Notes: generated from the letters alone by a model not told the origin. Counted from the first letter of the stretch, positions 50,163 to 62,728 are shown. The stretch is DNA of 64,000 nt from Dactylellina haptotyla (GCA_031310005.1 CM062384.1:310001-374000); one strand, 5' to 3'. Made by a program: numbers and translations.

Positions 50163-50821
50163 GCTGGGCGAACTGTGTCGGAGTTAGGTCGATGATACGA
50201 CGGGTAGGGAAGTCGGAATGGTGATGGTTGTCGAAGCGGGTGAGGTCGTCGCAGGTGTGTCGTCGGCTGGTGTTGTTGATATTGAAGCTGCACTAACAAA
50301 ATTTCGAATTTGGCTGGACCACTTTTCCTCGCCTGCCAAATTGTTTGGGGCTGCCTTCAAAGTGACTGTCTCTGCCGAATGCGGAATAGCGCGAGGACCT
50401 CATCCGCAACGCAGCGTGTTGTGGCAAACAAACAAGCAACGCAGTTGGCAAACGGGTCTGGAACCGACTGACCTCCGTGACCTTGCTCAACCTTGCACCT
50501 ATAGAATCGAACGAAGTTCGCATCAATACGGATCTAGGTTACATGGTCTCGGGTTCAATTGGACTCTTGGTCTCCGATATATCGCCGTTTATTGATATAT
50601 ATATATACATATCTAATTTTTGTCTGAAGCTACTGCGTATTGCTTGGTCTCCGTTGTATTCCGATCCCATCTGACCCATGTGCATGCATATATTACTTAT
50701 GTATACAATTATCATCCGATGTTGTATCCGGATTCACGTTGCTTGTAGATATATATATATAGCCTCATGCTGCCGTATCAACTGATTATTCAACTTCTCA
50801 ATCAATCAGAGAAACTCTCCT
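50163..50821. other. Divergent spacer between RPS6 and the JMJD7-like gene
   Basis: Upstream region of both genes, with TA-rich tracts near 50594 and 50750. No gene recognised. Confidence 0.5.
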
Positions 50822-52483
50822 ATGATCATGTATAAAAGACTCTCTCGTCCTATCTACTATACAGTTAATTGCAAACTCGCTTCCAAAATACAGTTCTCTC
50901 GTTCAAATTCTGTAACGTCCAAGCTGCGAATAATGGCGGCACCGCCCTCAACCTCTTCCCCAGCTGCGCTTCGCTCTCTTCTGACGAGCTATGCGGATCT
51001 GAATTATCCCTCTAATGATGTCCAATACCTCACCGACGCACCCTCCCCGCTGGAGTTCATGCGAATAGTCTCGCGGAATAGACCGGTCATAATTCGCAAT
51101 GCCATGAATGACTGGCCGGCTATGTCAGGCAATCGTAAATGGAATGTAGAATACTTGAAGCATCAAATGGGAGATTCAGAAGTCATGGTTGCAGAGACAC
51201 CGCTAGGGTATGTTTTATCCGATACTCCAATCAGAAAACTCGCAGGCCCATCTTGCATATTGGACCAATCACTCTCTGGTACGGATTAGATTTCCAGTTC
51301 TAACATTCACTCATGAGTAAAATACAACAGCAACGCAGACTCCATTGTAGAACAACAGGGCATTGAATATTTCGGTAGGTAGCAAAAATAATCCCTTTTG
51401 ATTGCTAAAATCTCCTCTTGATATATATATTATATGAAATGTGTGAAATGAAAATTAGTGATCTCTATAGTCGTTAGATACTAGTGTAGTTTCAGTACAC
51501 ATTAATTTTTCTATTTCTAACACCTTATAGTGAAACCGCATACCACTCATCTCCCATTCCAACACTTCATGAACACCCTACTGTCGACTACTTCAGCCCA
51601 ATCCCCATCTAGAGTACTCTACGCTCAATCTCAAGACTCAAATCTCACCCACGAATACGCATCTCTAGCCCCGGATGTCCCGTCAACAATACCTTGGGCA
51701 TCAATAGCTCTCGATCAATCCTCCCCTGACGCCACGAACCTCTGGATAGGCACTCACCATAGCGTCAGCAGTCTTCACAAAGACCCGTATCAGAATTTAT
51801 ACGGGGTAGTACTGGGAACTAAAATTTTCACACTGATCAATCCGTTGGGTATAATCGCTGCGAAGGAAAAGAGGGTCCGAAGTGCCACTTATACAAAACA
51901 AGATGACGGAACTTTTAGCATAACGCCCGATCCTACTACGCCGCAAGAAACTGGATCAGGCGTAAATGTGGACGATGGAACCATAAAATGGCCGTCAGTA
52001 GATCTTGAGGAATACTTTTCGCTGCCGGAATCCGAACGAAACGGTCCATTAGAAGAGATATCAGATAGCGATCCCTTGAAATGGATAAAACTCGCAACTC
52101 CGATCCGGGTTGAGGTTAAAGCTGGAGAGATGCTCTATCTACCCGCACTATGGTACCACCAAGTTGCACAGAGAGTAGATGAACAAGAAGGAGTGTGCGT
52201 CGCAGTCAACTATTGGTACGAAAGTTTCATTTCTCCGTGAATTTAAAAGAGGTAATACTTGTCTCTAGATACTTACCCTAACGTTTTTGATAGGTACGAC
52301 ATGGACTTTTCAGGACCTTTTGTCTCCACTGTTGACTACGTGCGGGATACAACAGCGCAGCTAGTACAAACCGAAGAGGAAGAGCAGGAGCAGAGGAAGA
52401 AAATAGAAAACGAGGTTAAACATCCAACGAATAAAGTCTGGTGTGGGGTTGATACGAATTACGACTGGATGAAACTTATGTAG
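50822..52483 (+). CDS. JMJD7-like JmjC (cupin) hydroxylase
   Basis: Exons 50822-51207, 51331-51374, 51531-52215 and 52294-52483, 434 residues, all in phase. The JmjC domain shows FMRIVSRNRPVIIRNAM.DWPA, then LWIGTHHSVSSLHKDPYQNLY with the iron ligands His-x-Asp, GTKIFTLINP, and KAGEMLYLPALWYHQV with the distal His, ending CVAVNYWYDMDF. This order is that of JMJD7, an Fe(II)/2-oxoglutarate lysyl hydroxylase that in humans modifies the DRG GTPases. The fungal substrate is assumed, not shown. An extra ~37 residues before a second ATG (50934, MAAPPSTS) are rich in Arg, Lys and Ser without acids, as in a mitochondrial presequence. Start choice may decide between two locations. Confidence 0.9.
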
Positions 52484-53421
52484 ACAATAAATAACAGCAT
52501 TTGCCGCTAATAGTTTGAGTGCACGGAGCCAATACGGCCATTTTTGACCTCTGTGCTTTAAAATATTTTCCGTCCGGAGTGTCAGGATGGATATTTAAGA
52601 AATGTGTTGGTTACCAACTTATGCGAGATCCTGATGTGTGGCGCTTTAAATTTACTTTCATGGAGGTGGTCTCGTGCCAATAGGAATATGAGATGTTGTT
52701 TGAGAGAAAGGATTAGCTATATATGCAGTTTGCAATCGCTCTTGTAGATGTTGGTCTAATATTTTATGTGGTGGAGGTACCGCATAGTGAGAGGGTGTGG
52801 TTGGTAAGTGCATATAGATATTTAAACCGGAGCAGTTATACATACCAACTGCATAAAACTTACGATGAAACAAACTTGGTCACGTATTTTGGTAGAGCAA
52901 TCCTACGTGTGGCCCTGGTGATCCGTGTAGCCGAGTTGACAAGTTTCCTTGTAGCGGGAGTTATATCACACAGTTGGGATTTGGAATTCAAGTACTAGTC
53001 CATAATTAGTCCATAATGGAAGTAATAGAAACGAATGGCAAAGTAAAGCTCGGAGGCAGGTAGCTAGCAATGCAGTGCTAGCTAGATGCAATGCGTAGAC
53101 CATAGATTTGGCTGATGACACTTGCTGCGATTTGGAGGCACACAACTGGAACACCTGGAACTTGGTCAACTGGTCAACTGGAATGAAGATATGTGTACTT
53201 TTATCAAAGCACTAGTGAGATGGGAAGTACTCATAATCTACATGAATGGTACATTTTACCTTTAGCTGAGTCTTCTGATCAGATATATATATATCTGAGA
53301 GTTCCAAATCTTACCATCTCAATATCCCCCCAATTATCGTATACGTAGATCAAGTATCCTGATAGAATTTATTGTGTTCTGGGGCTAAATATTTTTTCGA
53401 CATGCATATTTATTTCGCACA
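52484..53421. other. Intergenic
   Basis: AT-rich region with a TA run near 53281-53294. No gene, repeat family or RNA recognised. Confidence 0.5.
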
Positions 53422-54533
53422 ATGGCGACGTTATATTTTATGCTTATGCTAGTGTTGGCGCTAAATATCTCAACGATGGCGACGGTCCTCGATATTCGTG
53501 ATGAAGGCTCCGAGACACAGAAGGATCAGGCTAGAGTCCGAAAACTACCACCTGAGCCATATGTTCTAGAACCTAGCATCGTAGATGAACCTATCATAGG
53601 CCTTCGAAGCAGTGGTGAGTTGTCTCCTCGCGCGGGTAGCCTGGTTCCGAGACAAGGCAAAGACAAAGGCAAGGGGAAGGGGAAGGGGTCAGGAGATGGA
53701 GAAGGAGGTGATGGTGGTAATGACCCGGATGACGATATTATAGACTCCGGACCTAATCGAGGGCCATCTGCAATAAGTCCCTCATTCTTCTATGGTAGCA
53801 AAGGGATGTATGTCACCTGCCCCAGCTCTGTATACGTATATAGCATTGTACCTCACTCCAACCATCCCAATATTGGTGCCGACGACTGGACGGACTGGAG
53901 GGCGTTTCCTAATAGAGAAACCGCATTCAGAGCGATAAACAGGGAACAAAGGACTTGCTATAGATGCAGATGTGACGATAATGGCAGGTTTCTTGTGAAC
54001 GTTCGCCCGAGGTCTTTTGGCTGCAAGACTCAAAAGTACGCGGATAGGTGTGCGGTAATATTGGGTAAGAATATCTTCACTCTTCGAGAGCTTTAGCTAG
54101 TAGGCTGATTGAAAAATGATTATGGACTCTTTTCATAGGATGTTTTTGTACCGCCTCCTTGTCACAGCGGGATCCTCCTGAGGGAACGAAAGATGAAGAT
54201 ATACAGAAGCAATTGGACCTGATTCCTTTCACTGTCAAACTTGCGAACCCTTCATTTTCATTCAAGTACAACGGCAGGAATTTCAAATGGACTCCAGAGT
54301 CAGCAAGCTTTGACCCGAATATCGTCATCCGTCCGGGGGGAGATGGTGGGCCACGCAATAGGAGGTTGGCACCGGGAATCAAAGAGCCATATTGGCTTGA
54401 AGGGCCTGGTGAAGATTCTAAGTGGGATTTATTTGCTGGTGGTAGAGGTCTCGGAGGATTTGTTAAGGGAGGCCTCGGACTCAAAAAGCGAGCGGTGAAG
54501 ACTTTGAATAGTGGATCTTCGAATATGGAATGA
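53422..54533 (+). CDS. Secreted protein of unknown family with Lys/Gly-rich linker
   Basis: Exons 53422-54064 and 54139-54533, 345 residues; 74-bp intron (GTAAGA...CATAG) in phase gives CAVILGCFCTAS. MATLYFMLMLVLALNISTMA is a signal peptide. A pro-like segment (to about residue 80, rich in charged residues) is followed by KGKGKGKG and Gly/Asp-rich linker sequence. Then comes a domain with FFYGSKGMYVTCPSS and a cysteine cluster (CYRCRC, GCKTQKYADRC, GCFC) that suggests disulphides. The C-terminal part has FSFKYNGRNFKW and a Gly-rich end. The family is not recognised. It is likely extracellular, and basic residues near the linker could be processing sites. Confidence 0.72.
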
Positions 54534-54797
54534 AGAACATTGAGAACAGAAGGAGATGGAGTAAATTAATAATGGCAGTTTCATTTCGAAGCCTAAGTTA
54601 TCCTTTAGACCGTTATAGGAGGTATTCCAAAATTTTTGATTCAAAAGCTTCATGTCATCGTACAATCAATCATACACCACCTAGCATAAAAACGATGCCA
54701 GTGAGTTTCATCAAGTGACCAGTTTTACTGATGGTCACATTCCCAATATATTTACATGTACCCCACGGAAGCCATGACCTTATTCGCCGCTTTTGCT

Positions 54798-55256
54798 TCA
54801 GAAATTCTCCATGATATCAATAACAGCCCCTCTAGCCCCTCCGATCTCATAGACCCAATCTTCGTTCCACCCGCACCCATCAAAGGTAGTCCCCAACTGA
54901 GCCTCTCTCTTCCATTTGATATAACCTGCAACAAACTTCTCCTTCATCCCGAGCTCCACTAATGCACGTCCGAGCTTGGACGAATCGTAGATTCTTCCAA
55001 AGTCCTGGTAGACAGAAGGTTTCTTAAGATGACGGACGACGAGTTCGTCAAAATTTTGTTGCTCTTGTGCAGCATTAGCAGGAAGGAAATGGAAGAGATG
55101 AGACGAGGTAAACATTGTGCGGAAGCGAGTGGAGAAGTGGGTTGCAACCAAGTCTTCTTGCTCGGGGGTGAGCTTGGCAGAGTCAGACTTGGAGCCTTTG
55201 AGCTTCAAGAGAAGGGAGGAGAGACGAGAAGCGATAGATTTCTCGGTAGAGCACAT
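54798..55256 (-). CDS. Hypothetical protein, 152 residues
   Basis: Single open frame. The ATG at 55256 (MCSTEKSIASRLSSLLLKL) is preferred to one 22 codons upstream because the extra part is AT-rich and looks non-coding. No signal peptide or membrane segment. The composition is that of a soluble helical protein: LTPEQEDLVATHF, a run of Phe/His residues, FDELVVRHLKKPSVYQDFG, and a Gly/Trp-rich end near GCGWNEDWVYEIGG. No known domain recognised. It sits convergent to the unknown secreted gene. It could be a lineage-specific cytosolic protein. Confidence 0.6.
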   Translation of the reverse strand: MCSTEKSIASRLSSLLLKLKGSKSDSAKLTPEQEDLVATHFSTRFRTMFTSSHLFHFLPANAAQEQQNFDELVVRHLKKPSVYQDFGRIYDSSKLGRALVELGMKEKFVAGYIKWKREAQLGTTFDGCGWNEDWVYEIGGARGAVIDIMENF

Positions 55257-56421
55257 CTTGATATATAGATATATTCGATACAATCGTATGAACGAACGAA
55301 GGTATGAAATCGATAGTATCAATCGAAAGAGATGGCTGTGGATATGGTTCTTTAAGGTAATCTCGAGACAAGAACTCGATAAATGTAAGGTACCAAATAT
55401 TGAGATTTAATGATCTAAAAAGACCAAGTAGTGGTTAAAATCCAAGTTCAAATACATTGGGAAGCATTTGAGACTGGTAAGCAAACCTCTTTACTCGAGA
55501 GTCGAAAACTATAGAATGATCTTGTGATCTAAAGAATGTATAGCACGCGAAGCGTAGTATGAAGACTTTGATCGAGATACTGTATATAATTTTTCAATAA
55601 CGAGTGTCTCTAGTGCAGACGCAGTTAGAGAAGGAAAAAAAAAAGCGGGAAAAAGGAGGGGGAAGGGGCGGGAGGCCCCCCTTTTATACTTGCCCGGGGA
55701 CTTAGCAAGGTGACCTATTGCTCTGTGAATCATACGGCAAGAGGATTGTAGACGACATGACAGTGATCTCTGGGCGATATTCCGTGTGATTACAACGGCT
55801 TAGTGGGTCATATGGTAGCATTTACATATCTCGGTGTTGATCGTAGATGCTCCTGAGATCGTGGAGTCCGCACATATCTACGGCTCTCGTGAGCAAATAT
55901 TTTCCAGTTCGTACGCTCTATCAAAGTCATTTGAGGGAAGAAAATCTGGCTGCGGTGAAAGGAAAAGTTGGCATCTTCGTTGGAGAGACCGATATCCAGC
56001 AGCAATCTTGGGTGATAAGCAAAAGAGTGAGATTTACGCGAGAGAATGATACATCTGGTGATCTCTACATAACAGAAAGTATAAATATTTCGCCCCTATA
56101 AAAAATCCAACAGAACACCGTGTTGCCGACATTCAAACTTGTCCGCTTCATGCAAAGAATTGTTCAGGCCGTGGGCACTAGCTAGCTACAAGTTACCATC
56201 GCCTTGTCCAAAGAAGACTCTAGTGCGAATTCCAATTTCGCCTTTATTCCATATTCCATGGTATCATCATATGAACTGCTCAGTCAATTCTACTACTTGA
56301 TTCCATCTATCTATTCCCAAAATTATTATTCACCCGTATTAGACCTTCCAATTTCCGGCAGTTGCAACGGAGATATCGAACCCCTCCTTTTCTTGCCCTT
56401 GTTTGAGAAATACTCTCCATA
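55257..56421. other. Intergenic
   Basis: Contains an A-rich then G-rich patch near 55630-55690. No gene supported; short frames overlap on both strands. Confidence 0.5.
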
Positions 56422-57576
56422 CTACGAAGGAGTATGGTTGAACAGGAAAGACACAGATTCTCCGTTATGCGTTCTCCTGCATGCTTCCGCCAGCTAGTCA
56501 CGTAGTTAGAATGCTGTTCTGTGCTTAGGTAATAGGTGAATGACTTACTGTCGGTGAGATATCAATGGTATCCAGTTTTGGGCACATCTTTTTCTTCTCC
56601 TCGTGTGGCACTGTGTTTGTAACCACTACTTTGGTCAACTTGCTGTTGTTGATGCTCTCGATTGCCTTCCCGCTGAGAATTCCGTGGGTGACAATGGCAA
56701 CGACACAGGATGCACCATTTTCGGTCAGCACCTCTGCAGCTTTGGCGAGTGTGCCGCAGGTATCGGCCATATCGTCAACCAAGATTGCTGTTTTGTCCTT
56801 GACATCACCAACTAACGTCATTCGCGAGACTTCGTTTGGACGGGTACGTTCTTTGTGGATCAAGGCGAAGGAAAGGTCCAAACGGTCCGCGATAGCCGTG
56901 GCACGCTTGGCGCCACCGGCGTCTGGGGAAACAATTACAGCGTTGTGGACGTCAAAGTTTTCACGGATGTAGTGGAGGACCGATGGTTCGGCGTAAAGAC
57001 TATAAAACTCTATATATCAGCCAAGAATTCCTATAAACAAGAAGCTATTAGAGTTCACCGTACTTATCTACAGGGACATTGAAGAATCCCTGGATTTGAC
57101 TAGCGTGGAGGTCCATGGTGATAACGTGATTGCACCCAGCGGTCTGCAGCATGTTCGCAACGAGTTTCGCACTGATAGGCGCTCGGGACTTGTCCTTCTT
57201 GTCCTGTCGGGCGTACGGGAAGTTGGGGATGACGGCTGTGATGCGTCTGGCCGAGGCAGTCTTGCAAGCATTGATCATGATGAGAAGCTCCATAAGGCCG
57301 TCGTTGATCTCGCCGGGGGCTGTGGACTGCAGGATAAAGACGTCTTCGTCACGGACCGATTCACCGATCGTGACGGAGGTTTCCTGGTTGGAGTACTGCA
57401 GGACCATGATCTTTGTGAGCTCGATACCGAGTCTGGTAGTATATGACACAAATCGTTTAGCATCCCCATCCCACTCGTTTCGGAGTCTGTGATGTGAGGG
57501 TATACCTCTGGGCGACCAGGCTTGCCAGCTCCGGGTGACTGTTCCCAGTCAACAGCTTGATCGAGTTCGTAGCCAT
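56422..57576 (-). CDS. PRS: Ribose-phosphate pyrophosphokinase (PRPP synthetase)
   Basis: Exons 57576-57506, 57432-57064, 56999-56549 and 56493-56422, 320 residues, all in phase. Starts [37 protein letters not shown] is the flexible loop and ATP-contact region, [15 protein letters not shown] the PRPP synthetase signature, [13 protein letters not shown] the ribose-5-phosphate region, and [12 protein letters not shown] the PRPP loop; the last exon ends in [13 protein letters not shown]. The enzyme transfers pyrophosphate from ATP to ribose-5-phosphate, feeding purine, pyrimidine, His and Trp synthesis. The short form without an insert resembles yeast Prs2/3/4. It is divergent from the small membrane-protein gene, 369 bp away. 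Confidence 0.95.
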
Positions 57577-57945
57577 CTCGAGATTTTCGGTTTTGAAAAC
57601 CGCCGGCCTTGCTATCGGAATACTAGTTCAACGATTGGGCGACTGTACGATCGGGCTTTGTGGTTGGCGAAGAGAAGGGGGCTCCTCTCCGGATGATTGG
57701 TCGTTGAGGGGTATCATGGAGGAGAGAAGGAGGAGGAGGGGAGATGAGAGCTCGAGAAGCGACGCCTGCAATAGAAATTTTTAGGTGTTGCATTTTTCTT
57801 TTCGGCCGACGGCGCGCGGCGGGTCGCCAATGAGATCACAGCCAAGCGGCACTACCCAGTTAATTTCACCTTCTCGGCTCCACTCTCTCGATATAAAACT
57901 ATCGTGAGAAACAGGGCTTCGAGACCTCGACGGGCGGTATCTATT
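57577..57945. other. Shared divergent promoter region
   Basis: 369 bp between the starts of PRS (minus) and the small membrane protein (plus). A CCAAT-type element on the minus strand (attgg near 57628 and 57699) and GC-rich sequence near 57805-57830 are present. These fit a bidirectional promoter but are not proof. Confidence 0.4.
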
Positions 57946-58471
57946 ATGGCAGACCCGCATTCAGCGTCGGCCGCTGAACCGGCAGCAACGCATTCCTCCC
58001 CGATAATCCGGGAGGTCAAGGCGAAGAGACCCTGGCCGCCAGACTTCTCGAAGATGAGCGACTACGACAAGTACCGTCTGGAACGGAAGTACAAGCGGAG
58101 GATGAGGCATGCGGGAGGGCACCCGGCGGCATGGATGAAGTTCACAGGCATTCTACAGATATTGACTGTTACCGGTACGATATCTTCAAAATCGCGTACT
58201 GGTTGACGAGATCAGGACTAATAGTTGGTTCTTTCTAGCTTTGCCAGCTTATATGGTGCTGTTTATGGAATGGCCGATGGAGCACCCGTTCGGACCGGTA
58301 TGTTATTCTCCTTGCAGAATCATAAGAGAAAACTCTAACAATCTGTCACAGCTTCGATCGTGGATGTGGAGTAAGGTTGATCACCTTCGAGGTTCACAAC
58401 CCACCACTACTCTTTCAAGAGGGGCTGCCAGCGTGGAGAATAAGAATGCATCGGCAGCAAGCGGCCGATAG
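57946..58471 (+). CDS. Small single-span membrane protein, unknown function
   Basis: Exons 57946-58174, 58239-58297 and 58352-58471, 135 residues; introns of 64 and 54 bp in phase. The N-terminal half is soluble and basic (RPWPPDFSKMSDYDKY then RLERKYKRR). One hydrophobic span follows (about residues 70-92, FTGILQILTVTALPAYMVLF), then the conserved-looking MEWPMEHPFGPLRSWMW and a polar tail. The basic-then-hydrophobic layout suggests an organelle inner-membrane or ER protein with the N-terminus on the positive side. I do not recognise a named family. The splice junctions support a real gene because they keep the hydrophobic span intact. Confidence 0.7.
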
Positions 58472-59989
58472 CGAAATTGAGTCAGAATATACCCTGTTCA
58501 TCGTTAGAACTTGTCACACAAAGATGGGTCGCAAAACACCATTGTAAGTTGAACTTCTGAAGTAGTATGATGATTTATTGCATTCTACTCCATGAGGCAG
58601 AGAGCGTCAATGAACCGAGATTTGGAGTCTTATTTCCGTGCAATTGTACTGATGGGAGACATCACCTATGGGCATGCATTGTTCTAACAGAAGACCTGGA
58701 TCCAGGGATGTCTGACAATTTTGTACATATTTACCCTTGTATTATAGTGGCAAGAATATCTCGAATATAGATAAAAACAAGAATGATCATGAAAAATCAA
58801 TGACTGACTACTTTGGATCCATCGAGAGAAAAGACCTTAAAGTCTACTCAGCCCTTCTGTGATTTCAGATATGGTACCAGTGGCATACAGGCTAATGAGT
58901 TGAGGAATATAAGGCTGGGAATCCACCAGGATCGGGCTCCAAAGCTGATGGACGATGGTATCTCTAGTTCGGACGACTCTAGACGCTAGTTCAATCTGGA
59001 TATCGCAGTGGCTACAATTAATTAACGTTTTGAATCCTGCGGTTGCTACTCTCAAGCTTTTACATTTCGTGTGGACAGTTACTACGGCCACAATGGCGCA
59101 GCTGGCCGTGTTATATATACCAATTCCAAGAAAGGAGAGCGGAGGAACTCGATGTGCTCAATATTGTGTTCATGTTTGATCCTTTAGAATAGAGTGCGCA
59201 CACTAGAATAATCTTATCGTGAAGAGTGAAAAGAACCTTGAGAAATTGCCTGGTATGGTTGGTAATTTGAATGCTGCCAGGCTAGTTGGTAGGATGAGAG
59301 CAAGGCGAAGGAAACCTTACAACTTAGATTCCCGAAATTCGGGCTGGCCAAAAATCCTTCAAGATTTAGGATATATCAACGAGACATGATATCTTGATAG
59401 TTCCTATAAAAAGCACTTGTGTTTTCGGAGATCTTGAGTATTGAGTAATTTTGTCGGGCGGGTTTGTTGGTGAAGACCCACCATTTGAAGCCGCATTCTA
59501 ACCGCTCAAGCGAAACACGGCTGTCAAAGTTAGCATGCTTTCGGCCTAGCAGGAAAGCGTATAGCTGGGTGTGCCCAAAATCGGGTCATGGGAAATTTGA
59601 AAGTCACTTGGACCACCACCAGATGTGAACAGGCCAATGGGCGCGATATCCGCTATATCCTTGCCACCACCTCTGCCAGCCCTCTCCACCTCTTTTTGCG
59701 CGTAATCGGTTATCGATTCCAGAATGAAGTGGCACAGCGATCCAGAAATGGATCCGTTAGTGATTCCAAGTGGAATCGTTTGTGCTGGCACCCTTCAAAG
59801 GCATCAATTTTGCCGTGAGGGGCTTTTCTACATCTGGTGAGGAGAGGAGCCACTTTTTATCCGATTTCATACAATCGGGTTCCACTGAAAGCCATATCAC
59901 ATTCTCGACGTTAAAAAACCCATCTTCTCAAAACATCTGTTTTCCCTATCAGAAGCCGCAAGCGCCAGCATCGACTGTTTTCCGAAAAC
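58472..59989. other. Intergenic
   Basis: 1.5 kb between two genes read in the same direction. Frames of about 80 codons on both strands have no recognisable features. No RNA gene or repeat seen. Confidence 0.5.
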
Positions 59990-62019
59990 ATGTCCGGATC
60001 ACCCAGCGGAGCGAGCACCTCCCCGCCACAAGCACCAGCCCAGGCGGAGGCAGAACCAACTGTAGTTGTTCAGGGCGAGGTTTCAACAACATTTTACCCA
60101 GTTATCGAGGCAGATGTAAGGAGATCCCCAGCGAATTTCAATTAGCATCATGTCAGATTCGGAGGCTCCAACCGCCGCTTGCGCCTAAATACTTTTGAGA
60201 ATAATAACAATAAAAATTATATACTTACAATAATCCTCTGGAATATAGGATTTCAGCTCTTCGGAGTCTGCGTACGATGCCAGCTCCGACTTGTACGTTC
60301 TGCTCCCTCCGGCCCCGTGTGCGATACCACGGAGACAAGGTTCATGATCACGAATTACCCAATAACGTGGTCAACGTGGCTGTCGCGTATAACCCAAACA
60401 AGAGAATTATTGTCTGACATCGGATACCCTGCATCGGGTTATTATCATGGTGACACAGGGAGAGCGATACGACCAGCCTCAAAAGCTCGGTGCTCAATTA
60501 TTACTACGAGAATGGCAGACGGTACCATTCCCGCAGTGTGACCAACCAAGGTATGAATTCCGGGCGCTGGCGATGCAACACTTATTCCAGTCGGGATGAG
60601 TTTCCTTCGTTGCATTTTGGTGCCTCAACGCAGTTTTCCGGCCCGCATGTGGTGTCCAGCCCCAGTTTCCGATTTGGGCAGCCGCTAACAATTTGTCAAC
60701 TTTAGAGTACTTTGTGCCAAATGATGAGGTAAGCTTCGAACTTGGACGGCCGCCCGTATATCAAAATTTGTAGTAAAATTAACTGAATCGTTCGTTATAC
60801 GCATAGGTCGAAAGTGACCGACTTGACCTCACCCATCATGTCATGACTATCATGCAGAAGGGAAAGCTGCACGCCGCCCCCATTGGGGATCACCCGCAAA
60901 AGATCATGGACATCGGTACCGGAACTGGTATCTGGGCCATTGAGATGGGTAAGTTAGCAACCAGTTTATAAAGTATTCATTTAAAGCAGTCGTAGTTTGC
61001 TGATGTTCAACAATGATAGCGGACATGTATCCTTCGGCGATCGTAAGTTCGAGATCTCAGTGCTGTCACTTCGGTTGCCCGGAACTAAAGAAGAATTATA
61101 GGTCATTGGTAATGATCTGAGTCCTATCCAGCCTGGATGGTATGTCCTCCCTCCAACTGAAATAACTTTTTAACAAATAGAATACTAACACTCGACTGTT
61201 TCTAGGGTCCCGCCAAAGTTAGTAAACATGAAGTTTAACTATTCGTTATTTGTGCATAATGTTGACAGTCGTTTTTTTTATTTCAGTGTCCAATTTGTTG
61301 TTGAGGATATCGAGGACGACTGGACTTACGATGCGAACACTTTCGATCTCATCTACTGTCGCTATCTGCTTGGGTCTATCCGAAATTGGCCCAGATTGGT
61401 TAGTCAAGCTTATAAGTATGCGCAGACCCCGTTCATTCCTTACGAAAATGTGTAAAACTGTGTTTTAACACATAATTCCATGTAGAGCTCTGAAGCCTGG
61501 TGGCTATCTTGAGATACTCGAACCAGACTCACACCTTCACTCCGACGATAACACTCTTCCTGAGGATTCTCCATTAATGCAGTGGAACAAAGCTTTCATT
61601 GACGCCGCCGAAAAAGGCGTAGGCTCCATTGTTGAAGCTCCCAAATATAAGGATTACATTGTAGACGCAGGCTATGTCGAGATTCATGAAGACGTTATGA
61701 AGCTACCTAATTCCGGGTGGCCGAAAAATAAGTGGCTGAAGGAGGCTGGCCAGTACCATCTACCCGCTTTACTTGATGGCTTGGAGCCCTTGAGTATGCA
61801 TTTGCTCACAACGGTCGCGGGCATGTCGCTCGAGGAAACCCAAGCGCTTTTCGCGAAGGCTAGAGCGAACGTGAAGGATAAGTCCATCCATACTTATTTC
61901 AACCTGTAAGTCAAACGGGCTTTCCACCTACTAGATCCATTTGCCAGAACCGGTAGCTAACCTATTATAGCCATCGTTATGTTGCACGAAAACCACTCCA
62001 TGCACATGACACTCATTAG
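59990..62019 (+). CDS. LaeA-like S-adenosylmethionine-dependent methyltransferase
   Basis: Eleven exons: 59990-60115, 60249-60292, 60486-60550, 60706-60728, 60807-60948, 61020-61042, 61102-61139, 61206-61217, 61287-61415, 61486-61905 and 61971-62019. These give 356 residues, and every junction is in phase. A Pro/Ala-rich start leads to LNYYYENGRRYH and FVPNDEVESDRLDLTH, then motif I IMDIGTGTGIWAIEMADMYP, IGNDLSPIQPGWVPPNV, FDLIYCRYLLGSI and LKPGGYLEILEPD, ending near YVARKPLH. This is the fungal methyltransferase family named after LaeA. Many copies are plain UMTA-type enzymes, so a global regulator role is not implied. No biosynthetic cluster is seen beside it. The methyl acceptor is unknown. 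Confidence 0.9.
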
Positions 62020-62728
62020 TGAACTCGTGGACGCTTTGATTTGATTGTGAAATAGGATTAAATTTAGCAAGTCTGCTTTTTGGCAATCTCCCACTACCGC
62101 CTTACCATTTCGGCCCGTCTTTCTCATTTATCTGATTATATTTGTGCTCTCCAAAGTTGAACTCTTGTATCTGTTTAGGCGCGTGCCCAGGGTGCTTTCG
62201 TTGCTAGCTATCCCACCTAGCCTAGCACGGTTATTAGATAGCGGTATTTAGATATATCAATTACCATATGCATTTTACATCCACCAGATCAATTGAGAAA
62301 TTTGGCATTTATTTAATAGCACAAAAATTCTCAAATCGTATAATTCCGGTTACCTCGTATAATTGGAATGAGCATCTATTTGCCGTAGAGGTATAATATA
62401 GCTTCGAGTGCCGCATTGTTGTTGGCGGTGCTATCGTTATCGGCTAGTTAGTGGCTCATTGGCGGGTGAGTCTTAAAGGTGGGCTGTTTTGTGGGGTTGT
62501 GTGTTGACTCAAAGCCAGAAGTCTCTTCGTTCCCTCTTCCTCCAAAACCACGACCGCATCGCCATCCATCTTCGCTGCCAACGGAGCTTCCAGTCCGCCT
62601 ACCGACCTGCATTGGACCCGCATATAGGCGTATTCGTCTCGGAATTTACCGTCTCGTTCGATACATAAGCTTCACCGTCCGGATTCATCCCAAGAACTGC
62701 GACCAGAAGGTCACCCGAGCAGCCCACC
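62020..62728. other. Intergenic, upstream of leucyl-tRNA synthetase
   Basis: AT-rich, then CT-rich towards the LeuRS start (62520-62700), as expected of a promoter and leader of a well-expressed fungal gene. No gene seen. Confidence 0.5.

Noticed and set aside
56525-56549. PRPP synthetase seeming to end early after DISPT
   Set aside because: A GTAAGT donor follows directly, and a last exon at 56493-56422 supplies the conserved [13 protein letters not shown] end.
59990-62019. A secondary-metabolite cluster around the LaeA-like gene
   Set aside because: Neighbours are a small membrane protein, PRPP synthetase and leucyl-tRNA synthetase; no core biosynthetic enzyme is present.
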